From Kineococcus rhizosphaerae (lineage in GTDB: Bacteria > Actinomycetota > Actinomycetes > Actinomycetales > Kineococcaceae): a stretch of 64,000 bases of DNA. Under the pieces are notes generated by a model. The model worked only from the letters and a program-made list of their open reading frames with translations. It ran no database searches and was not told the DNA's origin. The stretch covers positions 620,001 through 684,000 of the forward strand of contig NZ_PVZF01000001.1 of assembly GCF_003002055.1 (NCBI RefSeq), given 5' to 3'. Made by a program: the position numbers and the translations under genes. Shown piece by piece: positions 55,078 through 63,695 of the stretch (positions are counted from its first letter, which is position 1; each line of letters starts with the position of its first letter).

Positions 55078-56562
55078 TCAGACGGTGGCGGGCTGGGCGG
55101 CGGTGGCGGTGCTCTGAGCCTCGGGGGCCTTGCGGTGCAGGCCCTTGAGGACGACGACGGCGGCGGCGGTGACGACGGAGCCGATGACGATGGCCAGCAG
55201 GTACAGCAGCGGCTGGCCGACGAGGCCGAACACGACGATCCCGCCGTGGGGGGCGCGCAGGGTGTTCCCGAAGGCCATGGTCAGACCACCGGTCAGGCCG
55301 GAACCGATCATCGCGGCGGGGATGATGCGCAGCGGGGCGGCGGCGGCGAACGGGATGGCGCCCTCGGTGATGAAGAACGCCCCGAGCAGGACCGCGGCCT
55401 TGCCGTTCTGGCGCTCCGCCTCGGTGAACAGGTTGCGGCGCACGAACGTGGCCAGGGCGATGCCCAGCGGCGGCGTCATGCCGGCGGCCATGACCGCGGC
55501 CATGACCTTCAGCTCGACGGGCTGGCCCGAGGCGGTGGCGACGGTGGCCAGGCCCGTGGTGGCGAAGGTGTAGGCGACCTTGTTGATCGGCCCGCCGAGG
55601 TCGGCGGCCATCATGACGCCCAGGATCACGCCGAGCAGGACGATCCCGCCGCCGGACAGGGAGTTCAGGCCCGCGGTCAGCTCGTCCATGAGCCACTTCA
55701 GCGGGTGGCCCAGCACGACGAGCATGGCGCCGGCGGTGATGAACGTCGCCACGAGCGGGATGACGACGACGGGCATGACGCCGCGCACCGCGTTGGGCAC
55801 CTTCAGCCGGGCCAGGCCCAGGGCGACGAACCCGCCGAGGAACCCGGCGACCAGACCGCCGAGGAACCCGGCCCCGACGGCGACGGCGATGGTGCCGCCG
55901 ACGAACCCGGGCGCCAGGCCGGGGCGGTCGGCGATGCCGAAGGCGATGAACCCGGCCAGGACGGGCACGAGGAACCCGAAGGCCGAACCGCCCAGGACGA
56001 AGAGCAGCCCGGCCCAGTCGTGGGCCGTCGTCGGGTCGAAGCTCGCGATGAGGTCGGCGGCGGTGACCTTGTTGATCGTGTAGCCGCCGATGAGGAAGGA
56101 CAGGGCGATCATGATGCCGCCCGCGGCGACGAACGGGATCATGTAGCTGACCCCGGTCATGAGCCACTGGCGGATGCGGGTGCCGACGTGCGCGTTCGCG
56201 GTCACCTTCGTGGCCAGCGCGGGGCCGGCCGCCGGGGCGGGGCTCCCCTTGGGCGCCGCCTCGACCGCGGCGACGGCGGCGGCGACGACCCCGGGGGCGT
56301 CGGCCACGGCCTTCTTCACGCCGACGTCGACGAACGGCAGCCCGGCGAAGCGGTCCTTGTCGCGGACCTCGAGGTCGGCGGCGTAGATGACGCCGTCGGC
56401 CGCGGCGATGACGGCCGGGTCGAACGGGGCCGAGCCGGCCGAGCCCTGGGTCTCGACCTGGACGTCGTGCCCGGCGGCCTTGCCGGCCTGCTCCAGGGCC
56501 TCGGCGGCCATGTACGTGTGGGCGATGCCCGTGGGGCAGCTGGTGATCGCGACGAACTTCAT
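55078..56562 (-). CDS. fruA: PTS fructose transporter subunit IIBC
   Basis: A 494-aa protein. The N-terminal IIB domain has the phosphorylated Cys9 (MKFVAITSCPTGIAHTYMAAE) and ends near residue 105, then an Ala/Pro linker and a IIC channel with about nine helices (MTGVSYMIPFVAAGGIMIAL; GGPINKVAYTF; LLGAFFITEGAIPFAAA). It imports fructose and makes fructose 1-phosphate. The separate IIA gene overlaps its start by 4 nt. Confidence 0.95.
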   Translation of the reverse strand: MKFVAITSCPTGIAHTYMAAEALEQAGKAAGHDVQVETQGSAGSAPFDPAVIAAADGVIYAADLEVRDKDRFAGLPFVDVGVKKAVADAPGVVAAAVAAVEAAPKGSPAPAAGPALATKVTANAHVGTRIRQWLMTGVSYMIPFVAAGGIMIALSFLIGGYTINKVTAADLIASFDPTTAHDWAGLLFVLGGSAFGFLVPVLAGFIAFGIADRPGLAPGFVGGTIAVAVGAGFLGGLVAGFLGGFVALGLARLKVPNAVRGVMPVVVIPLVATFITAGAMLVVLGHPLKWLMDELTAGLNSLSGGGIVLLGVILGVMMAADLGGPINKVAYTFATTGLATVATASGQPVELKVMAAVMAAGMTPPLGIALATFVRRNLFTEAERQNGKAAVLLGAFFITEGAIPFAAAAPLRIIPAAMIGSGLTGGLTMAFGNTLRAPHGGIVVFGLVGQPLLYLLAIVIGSVVTAAAVVVLKGLHRKAPEAQSTATAAQPATV

Positions 56563-57017
56563 CGTCCGTACACCTCTTCCTGGACGATCGAGGCGACGGC
56601 CCCCGCGTCGGGGGCCTCGAGCAGGGACTGGCGGAACGAGACGTGCACGAGCTTGCGGGCGAGCTTGGCGAGGATCTGCAGGTGGTCGGCCTCGCCCTCG
56701 GTGGGCGCGGCGATGAGGAACACGAGGTTCGCCGGGCCGTCCTCGGCGCCCCAGTCGATCCCCGCGCCGTCCACGACCCGGCCGATGGCCAGGCTGGGCA
56801 CGGTGACCGCGGCGGAGCGGGCGTGCGGCAGGCCGATGCCGCCGGGGATCCCGGTCGCCATCTGCAGCTCGCGGGCGGCGACGTCGGCGAGGAACTGCTC
56901 GAGGTCGGTGACGCGGCCGGCGTCGGCGAGGGTCTGGGCGAGCTGGCGGGTCGCGTCGACGCGGTCGTCGGCCCGCAGGTCGACGAGCACGAGTTCGGGG
57001 GCGGTGAGGTCGGTCAT
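56559..57017 (-). CDS. PTS fructose subunit IIA
   Basis: A 152-aa IIA protein of the fructose/mannitol type, with phosphorylated His65 in GIPGGIGLPHARS. It accepts phosphate from HPr and gives it to Cys9 of the IIBC protein. It overlaps fruK (upstream) and fruA (downstream) by 4 nt each, so translation is coupled. Confidence 0.92.
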   Translation of the reverse strand: MTDLTAPELVLVDLRADDRVDATRQLAQTLADAGRVTDLEQFLADVAARELQMATGIPGGIGLPHARSAAVTVPSLAIGRVVDGAGIDWGAEDGPANLVFLIAAPTEGEADHLQILAKLARKLVHVSFRQSLLEAPDAGAVASIVQEEVYGR

Positions 57018-57973
57018 CGCTGGAGGTCCTTCACGAGGGTGTCGGGGTGGGGGTCGTCGAGGGTGCGGACCGCGGCGGCCGCGGCGGAGGTCTCGGGGGC
57101 TGCGGGCACGGAACTGCCCGGCAGGAGGACGGCCGCGCGGCCCCAGGCCACGGCGGTCGCGAGGCGCTGGGCCGGTGAGCCCGTCGCGTGCAGGAAACCC
57201 GCGAGGGTGCAGTCGCCGGCTCCGACGGTGCTCAGCGGGACGAGGCTGCGGCCCCCGGCCCACACGGTGCCCTGCGCGCCGACGAGCAGGGCCCCGGCGC
57301 CGCCGAGGCTGACGAGCACCTCGCCGACCCCGCGCGAGCGCAGTTCGCCCGCCGCGGCGACGACGTCGCCGACGGTGTGCAGCTCGCGGCCGAGGAGTTC
57401 GGCGAGTTCGTCCTCGTTGGGTTTGAGGACGTCCGGCCCCGCGTCGACGGCGGCGGCCAGGGCCGCGCCGCTGGTGTCGACCGCGCAGCGGACGCCGAGC
57501 CCGCGGGCGGTGCGGACGAACCGCGCGTGCAGGTCCGCGGGCGCGCCCGGCGGCAGCGAGCCGCTGCTGACGAACCAGTCGGGAGCACGCTGGAGTTCGT
57601 CGGACACGCTGCGCTGCAGGGCGTCCAGGTCCTGCGGACCCAGTTCCGGGCCGGGTTCGTTGAGCTTGGTCGTGGTGCCGTCGCGTTCGACGATCGTCGT
57701 GTTCGTGCGGATCGACCCGGCGATGGCGACGGTCGCGGCGCGGACCCGCTGGGGCGCCAGCAGGGTTTCCAGCCGGTCCCCGTCGACGCCGCCGGAGGGC
57801 AGCACGGCCGTGGCCTCGTGGCCGTGGCGGGCCAGGACGCGGGCGACGTTGACGCCCTTGCCGCCGGCCTCCACCGAACCGGCGGTGGCCCGGTGGACCT
57901 CGCCGCGGGTGAGGGTGTCGAGCTCGACCGTGTGGTCGACGCTCGGGTTCGGGGTGACGGTGAGGAACCTCAT
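57014..57973 (-). CDS. fruK: 1-phosphofructokinase
   Basis: A 319-aa PfkB-family kinase. MRFLTVTPNPSVDHTV is the N-terminal signature, EAGGKGVNVARVLA binds sugar and LSTVGAGDCTLAGFL carries the catalytic Asp. It phosphorylates fructose 1-phosphate to fructose 1,6-bisphosphate. Its start overlaps the fruR stop. Confidence 0.95.
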   Translation of the reverse strand: MRFLTVTPNPSVDHTVELDTLTRGEVHRATAGSVEAGGKGVNVARVLARHGHEATAVLPSGGVDGDRLETLLAPQRVRAATVAIAGSIRTNTTIVERDGTTTKLNEPGPELGPQDLDALQRSVSDELQRAPDWFVSSGSLPPGAPADLHARFVRTARGLGVRCAVDTSGAALAAAVDAGPDVLKPNEDELAELLGRELHTVGDVVAAAGELRSRGVGEVLVSLGGAGALLVGAQGTVWAGGRSLVPLSTVGAGDCTLAGFLHATGSPAQRLATAVAWGRAAVLLPGSSVPAAPETSAAAAAVRTLDDPHPDTLVKDLQR

Positions 57974-58731
57974 GCGCGCACGACCCGGGGGCCGGCGGCC
58001 TCGACGTCGGAGACGATGTCGGGGTCGGTCGCGGTGTCGGTGATCACGGTGTCGACAGCCTCCAGGTGTGCGACGTGGGCGAAGTCGTCGCGGCCGAACT
58101 TGGTGTGGTCGGCCAGGACGACGGTGCGCCGGGCGGAGGAGATGAGGGCGCGCTTGACGGCGGCCTCGGCGAGGTCGGGCGTCGTGAGCCCGTGCTCGAC
58201 GGTCAGGGCGTTGGCCCCCAGGAAGCAGACGTCGGCGAAGACGTCGGCCAGGGCGCGTTCGGCCCAGCCGCCGACCGCGGCCAGGGTGCGACCGCGGACG
58301 GTGCCGCCGACGAGGTGCAGGGTCAGGTTCGGGCGGCTGGCGACGATCTGCGCGATCGGCAGGGCGTGGGTGACGACCACGAGCTCGCGGTCGGTGGGCA
58401 GCAGCTCGGCGAACCGGGCCGTGGTGGTCCCGGCGTCGACCAGCAGGGTGCCGCCGTCGGGCAGCTCGGCCAGGGCGGTCTTGGCGATGCGGTCCTTCTC
58501 GGCGCCGGCGACGTCCTGCCGCTCGGGCACGGCGAGCTCGGCCCCGAGGCGTTCGACGGGGATCGCCCCGCCGTGGACGCGGCGCAGGACGCCGCGCCGC
58601 TCGAGGACCGTGAGGTCGCGGCGGATGGTCTCGGGAGTCACGTCCAGACGCTCGGCCAGGGCGTTGACCTCGACCCGGCCGGCCTCGCGGGCCACGCCGA
58701 GGATGGCCTGGTGCCGCTCCGGTGCGTACAT
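57970..58731 (-). CDS. fruR: DeoR-family regulator of the fructose operon
   Basis: A 253-aa protein. The N-terminal DeoR winged helix (RHQAILGVAREAGRVEVNALAERLDVTPETIRRDLTVLERRGVLRRVHGGAI) is followed by a sugar-phosphate sensor domain (TLLVDAGTTTARFAELL). ATG 58731 has AGGAG 9 nt upstream and gives the usual length; an upstream GTG at 58833 would add a spurious tail. It is the first gene of the operon and likely autoregulates it, with fructose 1-phosphate as inducer. Confidence 0.92.
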   Translation of the reverse strand: MYAPERHQAILGVAREAGRVEVNALAERLDVTPETIRRDLTVLERRGVLRRVHGGAIPVERLGAELAVPERQDVAGAEKDRIAKTALAELPDGGTLLVDAGTTTARFAELLPTDRELVVVTHALPIAQIVASRPNLTLHLVGGTVRGRTLAAVGGWAERALADVFADVCFLGANALTVEHGLTTPDLAEAAVKRALISSARRTVVLADHTKFGRDDFAHVAHLEAVDTVITDTATDPDIVSDVEAAGPRVVRA

Positions 58732-58811
58732 GTCCCTGGCTCCTGCAGACGTCGTCGTCGGGTGGTGTCGTGGGGTGGTGTCGTCGGGTGTCCCCGACCG
58801 TGCTGGGGTCA

Positions 58812-58840
58812 GTTGTACGCCGGTTCCGGACACGAGTCAA
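58812..58840 (-). promoter_or_regulatory. Promoter of the fru operon
   Basis: On the minus strand, -35 TTGACT and -10 TACAAC are spaced 17 bp, one of the best sigma-70-type matches in the window. It gives a leader of about 75 nt before fruR. The leader includes two copies of ACGACACCACCC (13-nt period). Confidence 0.7.
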
Positions 58841-58875
58841 CACGTTCAAGCCGAAACGGACATGCGGTACGGGGG

Positions 58876-58911
58876 CAAACAAAAACCCCCGCCCGGGCAC
58901 AGGGCGGGGGT
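58876..58911 (-). terminator. Rho-independent terminator after parE
   Basis: A 10-bp stem ACCCCCGCCC/GGGCGGGGGT (58885-58894 with 58902-58911) with a T-rich tail TTTTTGTTTG on the minus strand, 15 bp past the parE stop. Confidence 0.88.
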
Positions 58912-58925
58912 CCGTCGACCGGGGG

Positions 58926-61022
58926 TCAGACGTCGATCCGCTCCCGGTCCAGGTTCTCGGCACCGGCGATGATGAAGTCCTTGCGCGGCGCGACGTCGTT
59001 GCCCATGAGGAGCTCGAAGACCCGCTCGGCCACGGCCCCGTCCGAGACGGTCACCCGGCGCAGCGTGCGGTGGGCGCGTTCCATCGTCGTCTCGGCGAGC
59101 TGGTCCTCGTCCATCTCCCCCAGCCCCTTGTACCGCTGGGGTTCCTTGTAGGTCCGGCCCCTCCGGGTCAGGTCGGCCGTGACGCGGCGCAGCTCGGCGT
59201 CGGAGTAGGTGTAGACCACCTCCTTGCCCTTCTTGCCCGACTGCGTCACCTCCAGCCGGTGCAGCGGGGGCACGGCGGCGTAGACGCGGCCTGCGTCGAT
59301 GAGCGGGCGCATGTAGCGGAAGAACAGCGTCAGCAGCAGCGTGCGGATGTGCGCGCCGTCGACGTCGGCGTCGGTCATCAGCACGATCTTGCCGTAGCGC
59401 ACCGAGTCCAGGTCGAAGCTGCGCCCCGACCCCCCGCCGACGACCTGGATGATCGAGGCGCACTCGGCGTTCTTCAGCATGTCCGTCACGGACGCCTTCT
59501 GGACGTTGAGGATCTTGCCGCGCAGCGGCAGCAGCGCCTGGTACTCCGAGTCCCGCGCCCCCATCGCCGTCCCCAGCGCCGAGTCGCCCTCGACGAGGAA
59601 GAGCTCGGTGTTCGCGACGTCGTCGGAGCGGCAGTCCTTGAGCTTCGGCGGCAGCGAGGAGCTCTCCAGCGCGTTCTTGCGGCGCTGGGTCTCCTTGTGC
59701 AGCCGGGCCGAGATGCGCGACTTCATCTCCGTGACGACCTTGTCCAGCACCGCGCTCGCCTGGGCCTTCTCGTCGCGCTTCGGGCTCGTGAGGACCTCCC
59801 CGAGCTGGGCCTCGACGACCTTGCGCACGATGGCGCGCACGGCCGCGGTGCCCAGGACCTCCTTGGTCTGGCCCTCGAACTGCGGTTCGGCCAGCCGGAC
59901 CGTCACCACCGCGGTCATGCCCGCGAGGATGTCGTCCTTCTCCAGCTTCTCGTCCTTGCCGACCTTCAGCCGGCGCGCCTGGGCGTCCACCTGCTTCTTG
60001 ACCGCCGCGAACAGCCCCTGCTCGAAGCCCGCCAGGTGCGAGCCGCCCTTGGGGGTGGCGATGATGTTCACGAAGGAGCGGACCGTCTGGTCGTAGCCCG
60101 TCCCCCAGCGCAGCGCGACGTCGACGGCGCACTGCCGTTCGACGTCCTGCATCTCCATGTGCCCGGCCTCGTCGAGGACGGGGACGGTCTCGGTGAAGAC
60201 GTCCTCGCCGTGCAGCCGCCACACGTCCGTCACGGCCGCGTCGGGGGTCAGGAAGTCGGCGTACTCCGCGATGCCGCCGTCGTGCTGGAAGACCTCCTCG
60301 CGCGGCTCGCCCTCACGCTCGTCGCGGATGACGATGCGCAGGCCCGGGACCAGGAACGACGTCTGGCGGGCGCGGGCGCTGAGGTCCTCGTGGGAGAACG
60401 CCGCGTCCTTGAGGAAGACCTGCCGGTCGGCCCAGTACCGGACGCGGGTGCCGGTGACCCCGCGCTTGGCGCGGCCCGTGACCTCCAGACCCGTCGCCGG
60501 GGTGAAGGGGGCGTCGGGCCCCTCGCCGGCGTAGCGCCCGGGGGCGCCGCGGCGGAAGCTCGTCGCGTGCGTCTTGCCGCCGCGGTCGACCTCCACGTCC
60601 AGCCGCGAGCTCAGCGCGTTGACGACGGAGGCCCCCACCCCGTGCAGACCGCCCGAGGCCGAGTAGGACCCGCCGCCGAACTTGCCCCCGGCGTGCAGGT
60701 GCGTGAAGACGACCTCGACGCCGGACAGCCCCGTGCGCTTCTCGACGTCGACGGGGATGCCGCGACCGTCGTCGTGGACCTCCACGGAGGAGTCGGCGTG
60801 CAGGATCACGGTGATGTTCTTGCAGTGCCCGCCCAGGGCCTCGTCGACGGCGTTGTCGATGATCTCCCACAGGCAGTGCATGAGACCGCGGGAGTCGGTG
60901 GAACCGATGTACATGCCGGGCCGCTTGCGGACCGCCTCGAGCCCCTCCAGGACGAGGAGGTTCGCGGCGGTGTACTTGTCCTCGCCGGAGGACCCGGCGG
61001 TGGAGGCACTGGGGGGAGTCAC
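58926..61022 (-). CDS. parE: DNA topoisomerase IV subunit B
   Basis: A 698-aa type IIA topoisomerase B subunit. GHKL ATPase parts: EIIDNAVDEALGG, VHDDGRGIPVDV and GGKFGGGSYSASGGLHGVGASVVNALS. The TOPRIM parts are FLVEGDSALG, KILNVQKA and MTDADVDGAHI. It pairs with the ParC-like gene 10 kb away. GTG 61022 has a TACCCT box 6 nt upstream, so leaderless transcription is plausible. Confidence 0.92.
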   Translation of the reverse strand: MTPPSASTAGSSGEDKYTAANLLVLEGLEAVRKRPGMYIGSTDSRGLMHCLWEIIDNAVDEALGGHCKNITVILHADSSVEVHDDGRGIPVDVEKRTGLSGVEVVFTHLHAGGKFGGGSYSASGGLHGVGASVVNALSSRLDVEVDRGGKTHATSFRRGAPGRYAGEGPDAPFTPATGLEVTGRAKRGVTGTRVRYWADRQVFLKDAAFSHEDLSARARQTSFLVPGLRIVIRDEREGEPREEVFQHDGGIAEYADFLTPDAAVTDVWRLHGEDVFTETVPVLDEAGHMEMQDVERQCAVDVALRWGTGYDQTVRSFVNIIATPKGGSHLAGFEQGLFAAVKKQVDAQARRLKVGKDEKLEKDDILAGMTAVVTVRLAEPQFEGQTKEVLGTAAVRAIVRKVVEAQLGEVLTSPKRDEKAQASAVLDKVVTEMKSRISARLHKETQRRKNALESSSLPPKLKDCRSDDVANTELFLVEGDSALGTAMGARDSEYQALLPLRGKILNVQKASVTDMLKNAECASIIQVVGGGSGRSFDLDSVRYGKIVLMTDADVDGAHIRTLLLTLFFRYMRPLIDAGRVYAAVPPLHRLEVTQSGKKGKEVVYTYSDAELRRVTADLTRRGRTYKEPQRYKGLGEMDEDQLAETTMERAHRTLRRVTVSDGAVAERVFELLMGNDVAPRKDFIIAGAENLDRERIDV

Positions 61023-61223
61023 CCCGGAAGGGTACGCAACGTGACCGACAGGCCCGCGCAGACGCTCGGCGGAGCCGGAGTGTGACGGACGACACCTCCG
61101 CTAGGAGCGAACGCGTTGGGCCGACGGCGTGGGAACGCGCGCGCCCTGCCGAAGGTTGGGGAAGAGTGTCCGGTGGGAGCAGCAGCTGCCCGCCAGCGTG
61201 CACGACCCGGAAGGAGTCGCGGA

Positions 61224-61460
61224 ATGACCACCGCCATGACCACCCTCAGCAGCCCCTCCATGACCGCCTCGGACCGGTGCGACCGGTGCGGTGCGCAGGC
61301 CTACGTGCGGGTCCAGCTCTCTGCCGGTGGTGAGCTCCTCTTCTGCGCTCACCACGGCCGCGAGCACGGCCAGGCCCTGCGCGCCGCGGGCGCCGACATC
61401 CACGACGAGTCGCAGAAGCTCGCGGCGACGTCCTCGACGGCCGCCCCCGACGAGCGCTGA
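61224..61460 (+). CDS. Small zinc-knuckle protein, DUF7455-like
   Basis: A 78-aa protein with AAGGAG 8 nt before ATG 61224. It has CDRCGAQAYVRV and FCAHHGREH, a treble-clef-like metal site of two Cys plus Cys/His residues. The family is common in actinobacteria next to topoisomerase or sigma-factor genes; the function is unknown. It is divergent from parE. Confidence 0.8.
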   Translation: MTTAMTTLSSPSMTASDRCDRCGAQAYVRVQLSAGGELLFCAHHGREHGQALRAAGADIHDESQKLAATSSTAAPDER

Positions 61461-61502
61461 GCACCCCTCAGCAGCACGACCGGCGAGCCCGGTGTCACCG
61501 AC

Positions 61503-62021
61503 ATGGGTGACGCCGGGCTCGCTGTCGTGGGGCTGGCGGTCGCCGTCGGCCTCGTCGGCATCGTCGTGCCCGTCCTGCCCGGCACGGTCCTCATCGCCGT
61601 GGCCGGGCTCGTCTGGGCTCTCGTCCAGGGCGGTGCGGCGTGGTGGTTCATCGCCGGGACCGCCCTCCTGCTGGTCGCCGGGCAGGTGGCGATGTACCTG
61701 CTGCCCGGCCGGCGGATGACCCGCGCCGGGATCCGGCGCACCAGCCTGCTGCTCGGCGCCGTGCTCGGCGTCGTCGGCTTCTTCGTCGTCCCCGTCCTGG
61801 GCCTGCCGCTGGGCTTCGTCCTCGGGGTGTTCCTCGGTGAGCTGGCCGGGACCGCTCGGGTCGGTGATCAGGTCGGGGGTCAGGTCCCCGGTCGGGCCCG
61901 GACCGCGTGGCGCTCGACCGTCGTGGCGTTGCGCAACGTCGGTCTGAGCGTCGCGATCGAGGGGGCCGCCGGTCTGCTCGCGACCGTCGTCCTGGTCGCC
62001 GGGGCGCTCAGCCTGCGCTGA
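61503..62021 (+). CDS. DUF456 family membrane protein
   Basis: A 172-aa protein with four or five hydrophobic helices. IVVPVLPGTVLIAVAGLVWAL near the N-terminus and VGFFVVPVLGLPLGFVLGVFLGELAG in the middle match DUF456. The function is unknown. It is 42 bp after the zinc-knuckle gene and likely in the same transcript. Confidence 0.85.
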   Translation: MGDAGLAVVGLAVAVGLVGIVVPVLPGTVLIAVAGLVWALVQGGAAWWFIAGTALLLVAGQVAMYLLPGRRMTRAGIRRTSLLLGAVLGVVGFFVVPVLGLPLGFVLGVFLGELAGTARVGDQVGGQVPGRARTAWRSTVVALRNVGLSVAIEGAAGLLATVVLVAGALSLR

Positions 62022-62028
62022 ACGAGCC

Positions 62029-63465
62029 TCACCCTCCGCGAGCGCCGAGCACCTGGGTGACCGTCCGGGCCATGATCTTCACGTCACCCCACAACGACCA
62101 GTTCTCGATGTAGTAGTTGTCGAAGCTGGCACGGTCCTCGATGGACGTGTCCCCCCGCAGACCGTGGACCTGGGCCCACCCGGTCAACCCGGCGGGGACC
62201 CGGTGACGGGCCATGTACCGCGGGACGCGACTGGTGAACTCGTCGACGAAGTGCGGTCGCTCCGGGCGAGGGCCCACGAGGCTCATGTCACCGCGGAGGA
62301 TGTTCCACAGCTGCGGCAGCTCGTCGAGGGAGGACCGCCGCAGGAAGCGTCCCACGGGCCCCAGCCGGGCGTCGTGCTTGATGTTCCAGTTCGTCGCCGA
62401 CTCGGCGTCGTCGACCGGCTTGAGGGACCTGAACTTGAGCACCTCGAAGGGCGTGCCGTCGAGACCCACCCTCACCTGCCGGAAGATGATGCCCGGGCCG
62501 CCCTCCAGCCGGACGGCGACAGCACACGCCAGCATGACGGGTGAGAGGGCCACCAGCGCGACGGCGGCGACGACGAGGTCCGTCAGGCGCTTGAGCTGCC
62601 AGGTCAACGTCCGGAACGGAGCGCGGCGGACCCGGACGAGCGGGATCCCCCAGACCTCGTCCATGTCGCGCGTCACCGTGTGCACCTCGAACAGCCGGGG
62701 GACCACGAAGATCTCGCAGTCCAGGCGGTCGCACGTGCGCAGGACGTCGACGAGGTCAGCCTCGCGTTGATTACCGAAAGCGACGACAACAACTCGAACT
62801 GCGAAGTCGGTGATGAGTTCGGCCAACTCTGAGTACCCACCCAGTAACGGAGCGGGAAGCTTTGAAGGGTCGTCGATGCGCGGCCGGGAATCGACGAACC
62901 CGACCGGGTCCACACCGTACTGACGGTGCTCGCGCAGGTTGTCCACGAGCCGAATGGCCACCTGGCCGGCACCCAGGACGAGGGCCGTGTGCCGGACCCG
63001 CCCCAGGCGTCGTTGGTGCTCGACGAAACTGTACGCAAGGCGACGAACAACGAGTACGCCAATCACCACGAAGAGTGATTGCGCTAGTGCGTCCGAGCGA
63101 GACCTGGAGGCCATCAGCAAGGCGGACAAGGAGAGTTCCGTCGTGAGGCACAGGACTCCCCCGGCCAGCACGTACGGCAGGTCGTCGAGCAGGGAGAGCG
63201 ACAGCCTCGACCGGTACAGGCCGAAGATGCGGAAGCAGCACACCACCGCCACCAGTGCGAGAACCTGAACTGGCGCAACGACTCCGCTGCTGAAAGCCGA
63301 CAGCGCGAAGACCACCGCGTCACCCGCGAGCAGGTAGGGACCCACGGGTCCGACCAACAGGCGGGGGCGCAGGCTGCGCGGGTCGAACAGGTGCTCGGAG
63401 CGGACACCTGCGCGCCCGGAGCGCACGACTTCCAGCCGGGTTTCCACCCGCCGGTCAGTCGCCAC
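62029..63465 (-). CDS. Exopolysaccharide polyprenyl glycosylphosphotransferase
   Basis: A 478-aa protein with four or five N-terminal helices, a nucleotide-binding-like middle part (ALVLGAGQVAIRLVDNL; GFVDSRPRIDDP) and a C-terminal bacterial sugar-transferase domain from about residue 285 (KRLTDLVVAAVALVALSPVM, FRQVRVGLDGTPFEVLKFRSL, SLDELPQLWNILRGDMSLVGPRPERP). It moves a sugar-1-phosphate onto undecaprenyl phosphate to start repeat-unit synthesis. Codons for about residues 120-250 are less GC-biased than neighbouring genes. Confidence 0.92.
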   Translation of the reverse strand: MATDRRVETRLEVVRSGRAGVRSEHLFDPRSLRPRLLVGPVGPYLLAGDAVVFALSAFSSGVVAPVQVLALVAVVCCFRIFGLYRSRLSLSLLDDLPYVLAGGVLCLTTELSLSALLMASRSRSDALAQSLFVVIGVLVVRRLAYSFVEHQRRLGRVRHTALVLGAGQVAIRLVDNLREHRQYGVDPVGFVDSRPRIDDPSKLPAPLLGGYSELAELITDFAVRVVVVAFGNQREADLVDVLRTCDRLDCEIFVVPRLFEVHTVTRDMDEVWGIPLVRVRRAPFRTLTWQLKRLTDLVVAAVALVALSPVMLACAVAVRLEGGPGIIFRQVRVGLDGTPFEVLKFRSLKPVDDAESATNWNIKHDARLGPVGRFLRRSSLDELPQLWNILRGDMSLVGPRPERPHFVDEFTSRVPRYMARHRVPAGLTGWAQVHGLRGDTSIEDRASFDNYYIENWSLWGDVKIMARTVTQVLGARGG

Positions 63466-63695
63466 GGCACCCAGAACCCTTCATGACCCCCCAGACCAGC
63501 GAAGCGGGTCCACGGACAGCGGACCCCGGTGTGGAACTCGCACGAACTTCTTACCTCATGTTCGCGGAAGCATCATGGCGAACACCAGTATCGCGCACAC
63601 TCTCAACTTCTCCCGTCCTGATCGGGAGAACTGGACGTCGAAACGTCGCAAACGGTGGATACTCGCAGGACACGACGGAGGAGGACGGCGACGAG
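63466..63695. other. Lower-GC intergenic region at the polysaccharide locus
   Basis: About 230 bp of divergent spacer with many A/T-rich triplets, unlike the rest of the window. It must hold the promoter of the glycosylphosphotransferase gene and of the rightward membrane gene. A frame open from ATG 63558 joins the next gene but has no coding bias. Confidence 0.5.

Noticed and set aside
63558-63695. Upstream ATG for the last membrane gene
   Set aside because: The added 46 codons lack coding bias, and a ribosome site is present before GTG 63696.
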